From contig BTUV01000056.1 in the NCBI GenBank assembly GCA_045863035.1, forward strand, positions 1 through 19,272: DNA of 19,272 nt, written 5' to 3'. Below the pieces are notes generated by a model, which did no database searches, was not told where the DNA came from, and saw only the letters and a list, made by a program, of their open reading frames with translations. This document shows positions 7,529 through 13,916 of the stretch, piece by piece. Each line of letters opens with the position of its first letter. Within the stretch, counting starts at the first letter, position 1. The DNA is from H2-BAC3 sp045863035. GTDB lineage: Bacteria > Bacteroidota > Ignavibacteria > Ignavibacteriales > Ignavibacteriaceae. The position numbers and the translations under genes are program-made.

Positions 7529-7770
7529 TGTTCCTGTCTCGGAACGGTTGTTGACGTAAATCAACGCCCGATCCGCCTTAGATGAGACTTTCTTGATTAG
7601 AAGAACTTGAAGGAAGTATGAAGTATGAATTATGAATTCCGGCTTCACAAAACCAAAGTGGGATAGTAATAACTACCAGTCATATATTAGTATTTACTGA
7701 TTGGAGGCAAATTTCTAATGCGAGCCGACTCAGAAGATTACTAACTGCTGATTACTAATTATTTTCGGTT
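7529..7770. other. Non-coding stretch after the CRISPR array
   Basis: About 240 bp without a gene. It starts with a hairpin GTTCC-tgtctc-GGAAC (7530-7545) straight after the final repeat, which could end or process the precursor RNA. It continues with repeat-like sequence containing GAAGTATGAAGTATGAAT and TACTAACTGCTGATTACTAA, typical of decayed intergenic repeats, and stops sharply at the second terminase-tail copy. Confidence 0.6.
7613..7640. repeat. Inverted relative of the 14-bp repeat at the left end
   Basis: GAAGTATGAAGTATGAAT followed by TATGAATTCC is, on the other strand, made of the same AATTCAT and ACTTCAT words as the tandem repeat at 22-82. The two sites thus carry one repeat family in opposite orientations on either side of the prophage remnant and CRISPR island. 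Confidence 0.8.
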
Positions 7771-8000
7771 TCATCCCCTCCTCACCTGAAATTGCAGAGG
7801 ATATATATTCAGTTAAAAAGATAATTACCCGTGCTAATAACGTCCGCTTTGCCGGGGAGAGGAATGAAAACGGACACGCAGACCGGTTCTGGGCTTTGGC
7901 GATGGCAGTTCATGCTGCTGAAAATGCTCCGCAGACGGGAGGCAGGATCCTCTCAACGGGCCGCGCCTCACAAGGTAAGCAAGTAAAGGGATTCAGATGA
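7771..8000 (+). pseudogene. Terminase large subunit, 3' fragment
   Basis: The last 76 codons of the terminase gene, in frame to the same TGA (7998-8000), with no start codon or upstream coding sequence. Two bases differ from the complete gene: one changes an AspIleHis stretch to AspIleTyr, and the other is A to G in the GCCGGAGAGAGG region. It ends with the HAD nuclease motif and the basic C-terminus. It is either the displaced original gene end left after an insertion, or a fragment brought in by a duplication. Confidence 0.93.
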
Positions 8001-8027
8001 GATACGTATTGATTTGTGTAATTCGTG
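7771..8027. repeat. Terminase-tail direct repeat, copy 2
   Basis: Matches 3210-3466 with an offset of 4561 bp and two mismatches. It bounds the AT-rich island on the right and separates it from the DUF4160/DUF2442 module. The match stops after ATTCGTG, where copy 1 continues ACGG and copies 2 and 3 continue GCAA. Confidence 0.97.
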
Positions 8028-8113
8028 GCAAAAGTTTCCTTCAGTCCGCCGAGGCGGGAAGCAAATCCTCGTGGAATTTTCTGTGATTTAAGGTATGAGA
8101 ATTAAATAGATTC

Positions 8114-8374
8114 CTACCGCTCCCGCCATTTTTCTTCAAGTCCCATAAAATCTTCCAAATGATACACCAGATCTGAGTGTGTGAAAAGCACAGTGCGGTC
8201 ATCAACAATAGTGCACTTTTTTCTCTTTTCCAGAGGCAGTTTCTGCAACTCAGGGAAATACTTAAGCGGACAAATAATCATCCTGCCGTCCCTCAGTTTC
8301 AGGGAAATTTTCCCCGGAAGATCAAAGGTGATTTTATCAATCTTTATAGTAGAATTTTTAAGTCTGGTAGTCAT
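8114..8374 (-). CDS. DUF2442 domain protein
   Basis: An 86-aa protein that fits DUF2442: a beta-rich stretch ISLKLRDGRMIICPLKYFPELQKLPLEKRKKCTI, with the characteristic dG..i..PL.yfP.L pattern, and a C-terminal segment. The family is of unknown function and is commonly encoded beside DUF4160 proteins, as here. It starts 2 bp after the stop codon of the upstream gene on the same strand, so the two are co-transcribed and likely coupled. The pair is often discussed as a toxin-antitoxin-like module. Which partner would be toxic is not shown by the sequence. Confidence 0.8.
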   Translation of the reverse strand: MTTRLKNSTIKIDKITFDLPGKISLKLRDGRMIICPLKYFPELQKLPLEKRKKCTIVDDRTVLFTHSDLVYHLEDFMGLEEKWRER

Positions 8375-8376
8375 TG

Positions 8377-8661
8377 TTATACGAGATTTATTGTTTTAAT
8401 CTTCTTGCCTTTTTTGGCACTATTAAAAGATTCTAGTAGTACCTTTTGATGTTTCTTCATTAATCTGATCGCTAAAGCGATTTCGCGATCACTGAGAGAG
8501 CCCTTATCCGCCACCAGGAATGAATCAAGCCAGATTTTTGCCGATCTCTGCCGATTTCCCTTTTCCTTAACAATATGGAGATGAGGAGGCTCTCTTAGAG
8601 CATCAAATGCAAAAATAAAGAATGTCAGGAACTTATAGATCGCAATCTTTGGCATATTCAA
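8377..8661 (-). CDS. DUF4160 domain protein
   Basis: A 94-aa protein with the DUF4160 pattern: start MPKIAIYKFLTFFIF, then REPPHLHIVKEKG (the PPHlHv motif, residues about 25-31), a SAKIWLDSF strand, a GSLSDREIALAIRLMKKH helix and a basic tail. The start could be the ATG at residue 3, since family members usually begin MP. The function is unknown; the conserved His pair suggests a small RNA- or nucleotide-acting enzyme, but this is speculation. It is the first gene of a two-gene unit with DUF2442. The unit is flanked on both sides by terminase-tail repeats, so it looks like independent cargo. Confidence 0.8.
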   Translation of the reverse strand: MNMPKIAIYKFLTFFIFAFDALREPPHLHIVKEKGNRQRSAKIWLDSFLVADKGSLSDREIALAIRLMKKHQKVLLESFNSAKKGKKIKTINLV

Positions 8662-8734
8662 ATATAATTTATAATGTGGTAACTTTCAAGATTATCGTTT
8701 TGACTAAAGACAGAATTCTTTCCACCAGCAACAA

Positions 8735-8808
8735 CTCACGAAGAAAGCAGGTAAAGGGATTCAGATGAGATACGTATTGATTTGGGTAATTTGTATAATT
8801 CGTGGCAA
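8735..8808. repeat. Terminase-tail repeat, copy 3 (partial)
   Basis: About 75 bp related to the end of copies 1 and 2: CTCAC, then AAGCAGGTAAAGGGATTCAG and ATGAGATACGTATTGATTTG, with a few substitutions and a roughly 9-bp insertion before ATTCGTGGCAA. It lies between the DUF4160 gene and the end of the B12 operon, and closes a second module (8028-8734) in the same way that copy 2 closes the first. Confidence 0.85.
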
Positions 8809-8841
8809 TAAATAAGACCCGGCTTCTCTATTGAGCAAAAA

Positions 8842-9786
8842 TTACCCCTCCCCCACTACATCCTTTACTTCGACGTTAACTTCCCCTTGCATCACACGCA
8901 GCAGTTCATCCCGGTCAAGATATCCGGCGGAGTAGCGGTAATCTTTTTCGACCGGATAAAATGGATTTACGGTTACCATTCGCAGTTCCGGGCGGTGTAT
9001 ATATGATACGTTAACTCCGGCCTGAATAACTGTACTCAGGAAAATCTCCGCTCTGTCCAGTCCGCATGCAATAAGTATCTGCAGCGGAGAATGAAAAACC
9101 AGCTCCGCTATTTCTCTTTTCTGTATCAAATGGTAAAGCGCCTTTTCGGAGAAAAAAGAGGAGATATATAACGAGCGTTCATCCCGCGGAATTTCTGCCG
9201 CGTCTTCGGGGCTATAAAGGGATTTCACTTCGCAAAGCTGATTTATGCCCAAGCTGTTCAGCGGAAAACAAAACAATTTTTCGGCATGCTTCATCTCTGA
9301 GGCAAGCTGAACTATATCCCTGCTCCTTGCGCCACCTGTGGCAAATATGAGCTCATCCATAAGATACATGGGTGACATCCGGTTAAGCGAGCCATCAACC
9401 AGTAGTGATTCCACTCCTGTGGCTTCTATATATTGCATTACCGGTTTCAGATCGGAGGCACGGTTTGGTCCGGCTATTACCAGAAGTCCCGGTTCGGTAA
9501 TTCTTGCAATCATTACTTCACCGAGCGACGTTATAACACCTGTTTTGCTGATCACAACACACTTTGCCCGGGCAGAGAGCAGACATTTTTCTGCTGTTGC
9601 AATTATAACTCCCTTCTCAAAACTGATACGCGGTTTGGGAAGCATTGTTATGTTATCCCGTTCTTCACCATCATAACCAATTCCTGTTACGGCAATGCTC
9701 TCAGAGCCCGCCCGTTTCATCAGCCAGTTGAGTGTTGTGGTTTTACCGGTGTTTTTTGCAGTCCCGATTATGCCCGTTGATCTCAT
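8842..9786 (-). CDS. KamB-like reactivase subunit for a B12-dependent aminomutase
   Basis: A 314-aa P-loop protein. The N-terminus reads GIIGTAKNTGKTTTLNWL with Walker A residues 8-17 (K15, T16), followed by GIGYDGEERDNITMLPKPRI and GVIIATAEKCLL. This arrangement I recall from KamB, the predicted reactivation partner of lysine 5,6-aminomutase in Clostridium and Fusobacterium lysine-fermentation clusters. Such proteins are thought to swap damaged cobalamin for fresh cofactor using ATP. It is the last gene of the operon, five bases after the mutase stop, which ties it to that enzyme. The usual second subunit KamC (MutS-like) is not present in the window. The Shine-Dalgarno sequence is weak, so coupling to the mutase is likely. 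The exact family name is from memory; the P-loop is plain. Confidence 0.75.
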   Translation of the reverse strand: MRSTGIIGTAKNTGKTTTLNWLMKRAGSESIAVTGIGYDGEERDNITMLPKPRISFEKGVIIATAEKCLLSARAKCVVISKTGVITSLGEVMIARITEPGLLVIAGPNRASDLKPVMQYIEATGVESLLVDGSLNRMSPMYLMDELIFATGGARSRDIVQLASEMKHAEKLFCFPLNSLGINQLCEVKSLYSPEDAAEIPRDERSLYISSFFSEKALYHLIQKREIAELVFHSPLQILIACGLDRAEIFLSTVIQAGVNVSYIHRPELRMVTVNPFYPVEKDYRYSAGYLDRDELLRVMQGEVNVEVKDVVGEG

Positions 9787-9791
9787 ATATA

Positions 9792-11585
9792 CTATTCAGC
9801 AGAAAAAACAGTACCATTTCCGAAAGTGCCGGGATACGCGCCATCTTCCTGACTGCCTAAAAATCCTTTTCTGATTGCATCAGCCAGATGATCGGCAGAT
9901 GCCACCCGGCGGAGTGTCTCACGTATTTTTTCTGTAATCATGTCAGTATATACCTTTGCCTGCGTTGTCGGCTGATAAGATGCATCACCCATAAAGCGGA
10001 GTGATTCAGCAACCGCACGGATTGAATCAATGCGCGAAGTAATACAGATTGGTCCTCTTGAATATGCCTCATCCGTTGAAGCAATGGTAACAGCATCCGC
10101 GCCCAGCCCTGCAGCAAGCGCTGCATGAGTTCCTGTTGCTGTGGCGGACTGCACGCGCTCCTCTGACTGCGTCATAAACGCGACAGGTTCACCCGGCCAG
10201 ACAGGCGCGCTTACTAAATTTCTAAGTGTATATATCTTAGCCGCATTGTAATCAACAAAATTGTTTTTCATCAGCCCGTTTATGACAATATGGGGGCCAT
10301 AACAGAATAGCGGTTTTAGTATTCCTCTTGCTCCGAGTTTTTTACCTATCATTACGTTTATGAGAAGTCCTGCAAGAGTTTTTCCTGCCGGCACTCCGCT
10401 CAGCTCATCATTGCCCGGTATATCAAACGGAAGTCTATATTCCGCGGCTATCTTCATTGCTTCAATACCATCAACCAGAAGCCGCTCGGGGTCAGTACCT
10501 GCTCCGAGTGAGCCATAAACCAGATTGATCTTTACCAGATCAGCATTTGCCTGTCCCGCAAGTTCAACCGTTTCAGCAGTATTCAATCCGCGATGTGCTC
10601 TCACGCTCAGCAGTGTGCCCTTGTGTAATGAATTCCTCAGCAGTTTGATATTATCAAGTGAAGTTATGGTACCGTCATTTTCATGGGTCAGGCAACCTTC
10701 AATCAGCCCTTCATAACGGGCTTCCCATGAGGGATTAATAATTAAAAAGCCATCAACCCCATAACGCTCGCACACTTTTGCATGCGCAATATCCATAACC
10801 GGACATCCGCTCCCCAGAAACTTAAAAAACAAAGGATGTTTTTCCGTATGTTGAATTTTTGCCGGATATACCGGCTGTCTCTCACGCGAGTATCTGTCCA
10901 GTTCCCTGATTTCATCAGCCGAGACCGGTCTTACTCCCTTTATATACCGTCCGCCGGCTGACTCGCGTATTTCATTATCACAAAGTGAAAGATATTCCTT
11001 TTTTAATTTCTCATCATCATTTTTTGCGATTAACCCTCTCAGCTTCGCGCGTTTAATTCCGTTTGATGATTTGCCTTGTGCAAATTGAATCGATTTTTCA
11101 GCAATAATTTCCAACAGAGAATTAATCTCAGAATCATGAAATGCGTAATCATATCCCTGTGTTATATCTTTTTTTGTTCTGTTAAGACCCCCGCCGCCTG
11201 ATTTATATTCACGACCTTCAATATATGCAATCACTTCATCTATGGTTGAGTGCTCCCCGAAACCTTTATCAAAGCCAAGTTCGGCAGCAAGTTCAGGTGT
11301 AATCGGTTTTCCCCCGATGATGATTTTTGCGTAGTCGCGCACTCCGGCAGAATCCAGCATATCAATAAATCGTGCAAGCAGCTCCGCCACACCATAGCCA
11401 AGTGTGCGGCTGACCATAATAAAATCATATTTATATGAAGCAGCTTCTTTTATAATCTGCTCCGGTTTAAGATCGGGGCTGAGCAGTTTTGTTTCATGCC
11501 CTTTGCTCTCAAGTTCACTTTTTATTATTTTAATCCCGACATCGTGCACCGGATCAAAGGGAACGCAGAGTATTTTCTTTTTCAT
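9792..11585 (-). CDS. Putative cobalamin-dependent amino-acid mutase (B12 domain plus TIM-barrel fusion)
   Basis: A 597-aa protein in two parts. Residues 1-125 look like a B12-binding Rossmann domain: VPFDPVHDVGIKII supplies the candidate cobalt-ligand His14, SRTLG at 59-63 and IIIGGKP at 88-94 correspond to the SxL and GG sites, and the spacing matches glutamate mutase S subunits. A polar linker follows (about 126-225). Residues 226-590 resemble a glutamate mutase E or OraE-like TIM barrel: YGVDGFLIINPSWEARYEG, VRAHRGLNTAETVELAG, and ATGTHAALAAGLGADAVTIA. The expected reaction is radical carbon-skeleton or amino-group migration with adenosylcobalamin. The canonical DxHxxG is PxHxxG here, with an Asp one residue further away. 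It is neither OraE nor KamD/E by layout, since the B12 domain is N-terminal. Its start overlaps the stop of the 78-aa gene (ATGA), so the two products probably act together. Substrate unknown. Confidence 0.7.
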   Translation of the reverse strand: MKKKILCVPFDPVHDVGIKIIKSELESKGHETKLLSPDLKPEQIIKEAASYKYDFIMVSRTLGYGVAELLARFIDMLDSAGVRDYAKIIIGGKPITPELAAELGFDKGFGEHSTIDEVIAYIEGREYKSGGGGLNRTKKDITQGYDYAFHDSEINSLLEIIAEKSIQFAQGKSSNGIKRAKLRGLIAKNDDEKLKKEYLSLCDNEIRESAGGRYIKGVRPVSADEIRELDRYSRERQPVYPAKIQHTEKHPLFFKFLGSGCPVMDIAHAKVCERYGVDGFLIINPSWEARYEGLIEGCLTHENDGTITSLDNIKLLRNSLHKGTLLSVRAHRGLNTAETVELAGQANADLVKINLVYGSLGAGTDPERLLVDGIEAMKIAAEYRLPFDIPGNDELSGVPAGKTLAGLLINVMIGKKLGARGILKPLFCYGPHIVINGLMKNNFVDYNAAKIYTLRNLVSAPVWPGEPVAFMTQSEERVQSATATGTHAALAAGLGADAVTIASTDEAYSRGPICITSRIDSIRAVAESLRFMGDASYQPTTQAKVYTDMITEKIRETLRRVASADHLADAIRKGFLGSQEDGAYPGTFGNGTVFSAE

Positions 11586-11818
11586 GCTTTTTCCCCTTCT
11601 TCCAGCCAGCGGTAACGGCTCCCCGGCCGGTATATATACTTCCTGAGCCGTACCCTCACTCCGAAGCCGTCAAACTCCTCATACATCAGGTCAACATCGC
11701 CGAGATTCATTTCTTCACCGAGCCGCAGTGCAAGCTGTTTACCTTCCCGCGCGCTTGAGCAAACAAGATAGGTTTCTATATCAATGGCATCCATTACCGC
11801 ATCAAATGCACGTTTCAT
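11582..11818 (-). CDS. Small protein coupled to the mutase
   Basis: A 78-aa protein, MKRAFDAVMDAIDIETYLVC at the start, then EGKQLALRLGEEMNLGDVDL and a basic VRVRLRKYIYRPGSRYRWL strand region. I do not recognise a family. The 4-bp stop/start overlap with the mutase gene strongly suggests a partner or small subunit, comparable in place (not in sequence) to OraS of ornithine 4,5-aminomutase. It has no membrane segment or metal motif, and two of its few notable residues are Cys20 and the C-terminal Trp. Confidence 0.7.
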   Translation of the reverse strand: MKRAFDAVMDAIDIETYLVCSSAREGKQLALRLGEEMNLGDVDLMYEEFDGFGVRVRLRKYIYRPGSRYRWLEEGEKA

Positions 11819-11843
11819 TTTACTGCCTTTCGTATATATAATA

Positions 11844-11875
11844 GGGCATACGCACGTTTAATGTGCTGTATGCCC
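11844..11875 (-). promoter_or_regulatory. Hairpin between the PLP-enzyme and 78-aa genes
   Basis: GGGCATAC (11844-11851) pairs with GTATGCCC (11868-11875), extended inside by GCAC/GTGC with a one-base bulge, about 12 bp of stem with a short loop. It fills the 72-bp gap between two genes of the operon. On the minus-strand RNA it is followed by TATTATATAT rather than a U tract, so it is more likely an attenuator, a processing site or a stability element than a full terminator. Confidence 0.75.
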
Positions 11876-11890
11876 GTGATAATAATGAGA

Positions 11891-13357
11891 TTATTCCCAC
11901 ATTCCTGAGTGATTGCAGATAATTTCTATAAGCATCACCAGTCCGCGGACTGCCATTCTTGCGCGCTCTTCAATGATCTGCCCCTTACTGTCGGTTGTGC
12001 CGAGTCCGGGGGAGATAAAGATATTTGCATCGTAAGAAATAGTCGGGATGATTCCCATCTGTGAGCAGCCATCCTGCAGCAGATTTGAACCTGAGTACAT
12101 ATCTTCTATCGAGAAGATTGGAATACCCATCTTGCCGCCTTCCCAGCTCTTTTCATAATTCACTTCAACAGTACCGCAGTTTCTGCTTTTGGTGATAAGG
12201 AAATATGGGCGGATTCTTTCATCTATACGGCTGAATTCATCTGTAACAATGTTATATAAATCATCAATCGGTTTTGTAAGAACTTCAGGATTATTTTTTA
12301 TAACCCGCAATGCAGCGAGCTGTCCGGTCAGACCTTCTTTACCGGGGTCAAGAGTTACATACGCTGCTTTTCCGTACGATGATGCTGTACCATAACGCGC
12401 TCCATGATAACCCATTGCACGGCGGATTGGCACCATTACATCCTCTTTACCGATTACTAACGCGCTTGTTGCTGAGCCGGTTGCCTTATCCATACTGAAT
12501 ATCATCACATCAGCGCCGACATCTTTAATGTTTGTGCCGATGAACGGGATACCCCATGCGTTGTCAATTACATAAGGCACATTAAATTTCTGTGCAATGT
12601 CTGCAATGCCTTTTGAAAGAACAGGTGCTCCGTTCTTTTCCTTTTCACCGTAGCCATAACCGATAGTGTCATAACCTATTGATGCAAATCCGGTGAGCAT
12701 TGTTTCATGCAGTTTTGCTGCATCTTCAATCTTTTTTAATGACTCTTTTGCTTTTACATTTTTAAGCAAAGGAACCGGATGATAGTTGATGCCATGCACA
12801 GGATACTCTGCTCCTTCAAGCGGAACAAACACGGTATCAAAATTATTCTGGCGTTTTCCACTGAAGCCAAGCTCACCTGCTGTAGAGCCGCGTTCTGCTA
12901 AGATATCCTTATACTTTGGCGGGAAAGGACGACCGTAACCCCCCTGATGATGTATATGACGCTCAAGCGGCGCTATATATCTTGCGCGATAGTTATCGCC
13001 CCGTCCGGTGAAAGGGGGTGTCATCAATGTATCGAATGTGAGCCAGAGCCCGCCTTCGCAGGTGTTTACCGGCGCTGCATCATAATCATCGCCGTAAACT
13101 GATTTTATTTCTTCGCGAATCTGGTCAACATATATATTAAGGGGCACAACTTTTTTTGATTCCCGCGCCATGAAGTGTTCAATATCATCACGAAGCGGTG
13201 ATGGACATCCGGAAATAGCTCCGGTTAATCCGAATGCGCCTTTGAGCTCTGCCGGGATGCCGATGGTCTCGGAAGCTTTTTTTGCCTCAGCGTATATCTG
13301 TGGAATTCTCTGCTGAAGGCGTTTATACATTTGAAATTTATATTCTGGTTTTGCCAT
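11891..13357 (-). CDS. Fold-type-I PLP-dependent enzyme of unknown specificity
   Basis: A 488-aa protein with the marks of the aspartate-aminotransferase fold: CEGGLWLTFDTL near residues 100-111 (phosphate-loop region), VPYVIDNAWGIPF with D265 as the likely pyridine-N partner, and FSMDKATGSATSALVIG with K291 as the likely Schiff-base lysine. An LTPPFTGRGDNYRARYIAPL-like stretch before residue 130 and HIHHQGGYG (134-142) are conserved-looking but not known to me. Decarboxylases, tRNA-dependent Sep/Cys enzymes and C-C or C-N lyases share this fold, so the reaction cannot be named. It is not the OrtB thiolase of ornithine breakdown, which as I recall is fold type II. In the operon it lies between the dehydrogenase and the mutase, so it probably acts on the same amino acid before or after rearrangement, for example as a racemase, lyase or aminotransferase. 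Confidence 0.7.
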   Translation of the reverse strand: MAKPEYKFQMYKRLQQRIPQIYAEAKKASETIGIPAELKGAFGLTGAISGCPSPLRDDIEHFMARESKKVVPLNIYVDQIREEIKSVYGDDYDAAPVNTCEGGLWLTFDTLMTPPFTGRGDNYRARYIAPLERHIHHQGGYGRPFPPKYKDILAERGSTAGELGFSGKRQNNFDTVFVPLEGAEYPVHGINYHPVPLLKNVKAKESLKKIEDAAKLHETMLTGFASIGYDTIGYGYGEKEKNGAPVLSKGIADIAQKFNVPYVIDNAWGIPFIGTNIKDVGADVMIFSMDKATGSATSALVIGKEDVMVPIRRAMGYHGARYGTASSYGKAAYVTLDPGKEGLTGQLAALRVIKNNPEVLTKPIDDLYNIVTDEFSRIDERIRPYFLITKSRNCGTVEVNYEKSWEGGKMGIPIFSIEDMYSGSNLLQDGCSQMGIIPTISYDANIFISPGLGTTDSKGQIIEERARMAVRGLVMLIEIICNHSGMWE

Positions 13358-13399
13358 GGTTGTTAGTCCGTTTCTGTGTTAAGGTGTTTTGTAAAATCT

Positions 13400-13417
13400 C
13401 CCCGGCTGAAGTCGGGG
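13400..13417 (-). promoter_or_regulatory. GC-rich hairpin between the 147-aa and PLP-enzyme genes
   Basis: CCCCGGC-TGAA-GTCGGGG forms a 7-bp stem (one G-T pair) with a four-base loop in the 105-bp gap upstream of the PLP gene. No U-rich tail follows on the minus strand, so a role in mRNA processing or differential expression is more likely than termination. Confidence 0.6.
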
Positions 13418-13462
13418 GTGGTAGTAAGTAAAAAGCCGGGAGTTAGTACTGAGCCAATCATG

Positions 13463-13906
13463 TCAGCTTTCCTGAAGCCGGCTCTGAATGATAATCTCAT
13501 CGTTAATTTTTAAGCCAAGGTCTTTGCCGGAGACGCGCTTTTCCATCAGCACGATGGTGTTCTGATGATTGGGCATGTGAGTGTCATCATAGCCCGATAT
13601 ATATCCTATGGTTTTACCGTTCCAGAGGACTGCATCGCCGGTGAGAATAACCCCGCTGTTTTTGAAGACGAGAAAGCCAAGGTAACAGATGCGCTCTGCT
13701 TTTCCTCCGGGTCGGGCACTCTGCTCATCGGTGCCGATCAGTTCGATGATTGCATGTTTCGGAAACGCGCGGGAGATGGGTTTGATGAGCTCAAGCCCGC
13801 GGTTCTCAAGCATTCCGTCAAGTACTGCGGCAACTGAAGTATATATATCAGCTTTATCATGATAAAAATGATGCCCCGCTTTACCCTGCGCGTAAGGATC
13901 TGCCAT
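13463..13906 (-). CDS. Hypothetical protein of the B12/PLP operon
   Basis: A 147-aa protein I cannot assign. It begins with a His/Tyr-rich segment (KAGHHFYHDKADIYT), continues with a helix (AAVLDGML) and a beta-rich half: KHAIIELIGTD, ERICYLGFLVFK, GVILTGDAVLWNGKTIGYISGYDDTH and NTIVLMEKRVSG. The GDxVxxxGxxIGxIxG pattern recalls small beta-barrel domains found in tetrahydrofolate- or PLP-enzyme partners, and by position it resembles OrtA (small thiolase subunit) in ornithine clusters, but the sequence does not match the OrtA I remember. It starts 10 bp after the dehydrogenase stop and ends 105 bp before the PLP gene. It may be a subunit of the PLP enzyme or bind a pathway intermediate. Confidence 0.65.
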   Translation of the reverse strand: MADPYAQGKAGHHFYHDKADIYTSVAAVLDGMLENRGLELIKPISRAFPKHAIIELIGTDEQSARPGGKAERICYLGFLVFKNSGVILTGDAVLWNGKTIGYISGYDDTHMPNHQNTIVLMEKRVSGKDLGLKINDEIIIQSRLQES

Positions 13907-13916
13907 AGTGCTCTTC

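Noticed and set aside
8177..8449. Plus-strand open frames opposite the DUF2442 and DUF4160 genes
   Set aside because: They are antisense shadows of two recognisable minus-strand families and lack ribosome binding sites and domain signal.
9792..11585. Mutase read as OraE or KamD/KamE
   Set aside because: The B12 domain is N-terminal and fused to a glutamate-mutase-like barrel, and no OraS-like neighbour is present; the known aminomutases have other layouts.
11844..11875. Operon-ending intrinsic terminator
   Set aside because: The stem is strong but lacks a U tract, and co-directional coupled genes continue on its downstream side.
13463..13906. 147-aa protein as OrtA thiolase subunit
   Set aside because: Only the operon position is similar; the sequence does not match the OrtA pattern I remember, so no name is given.
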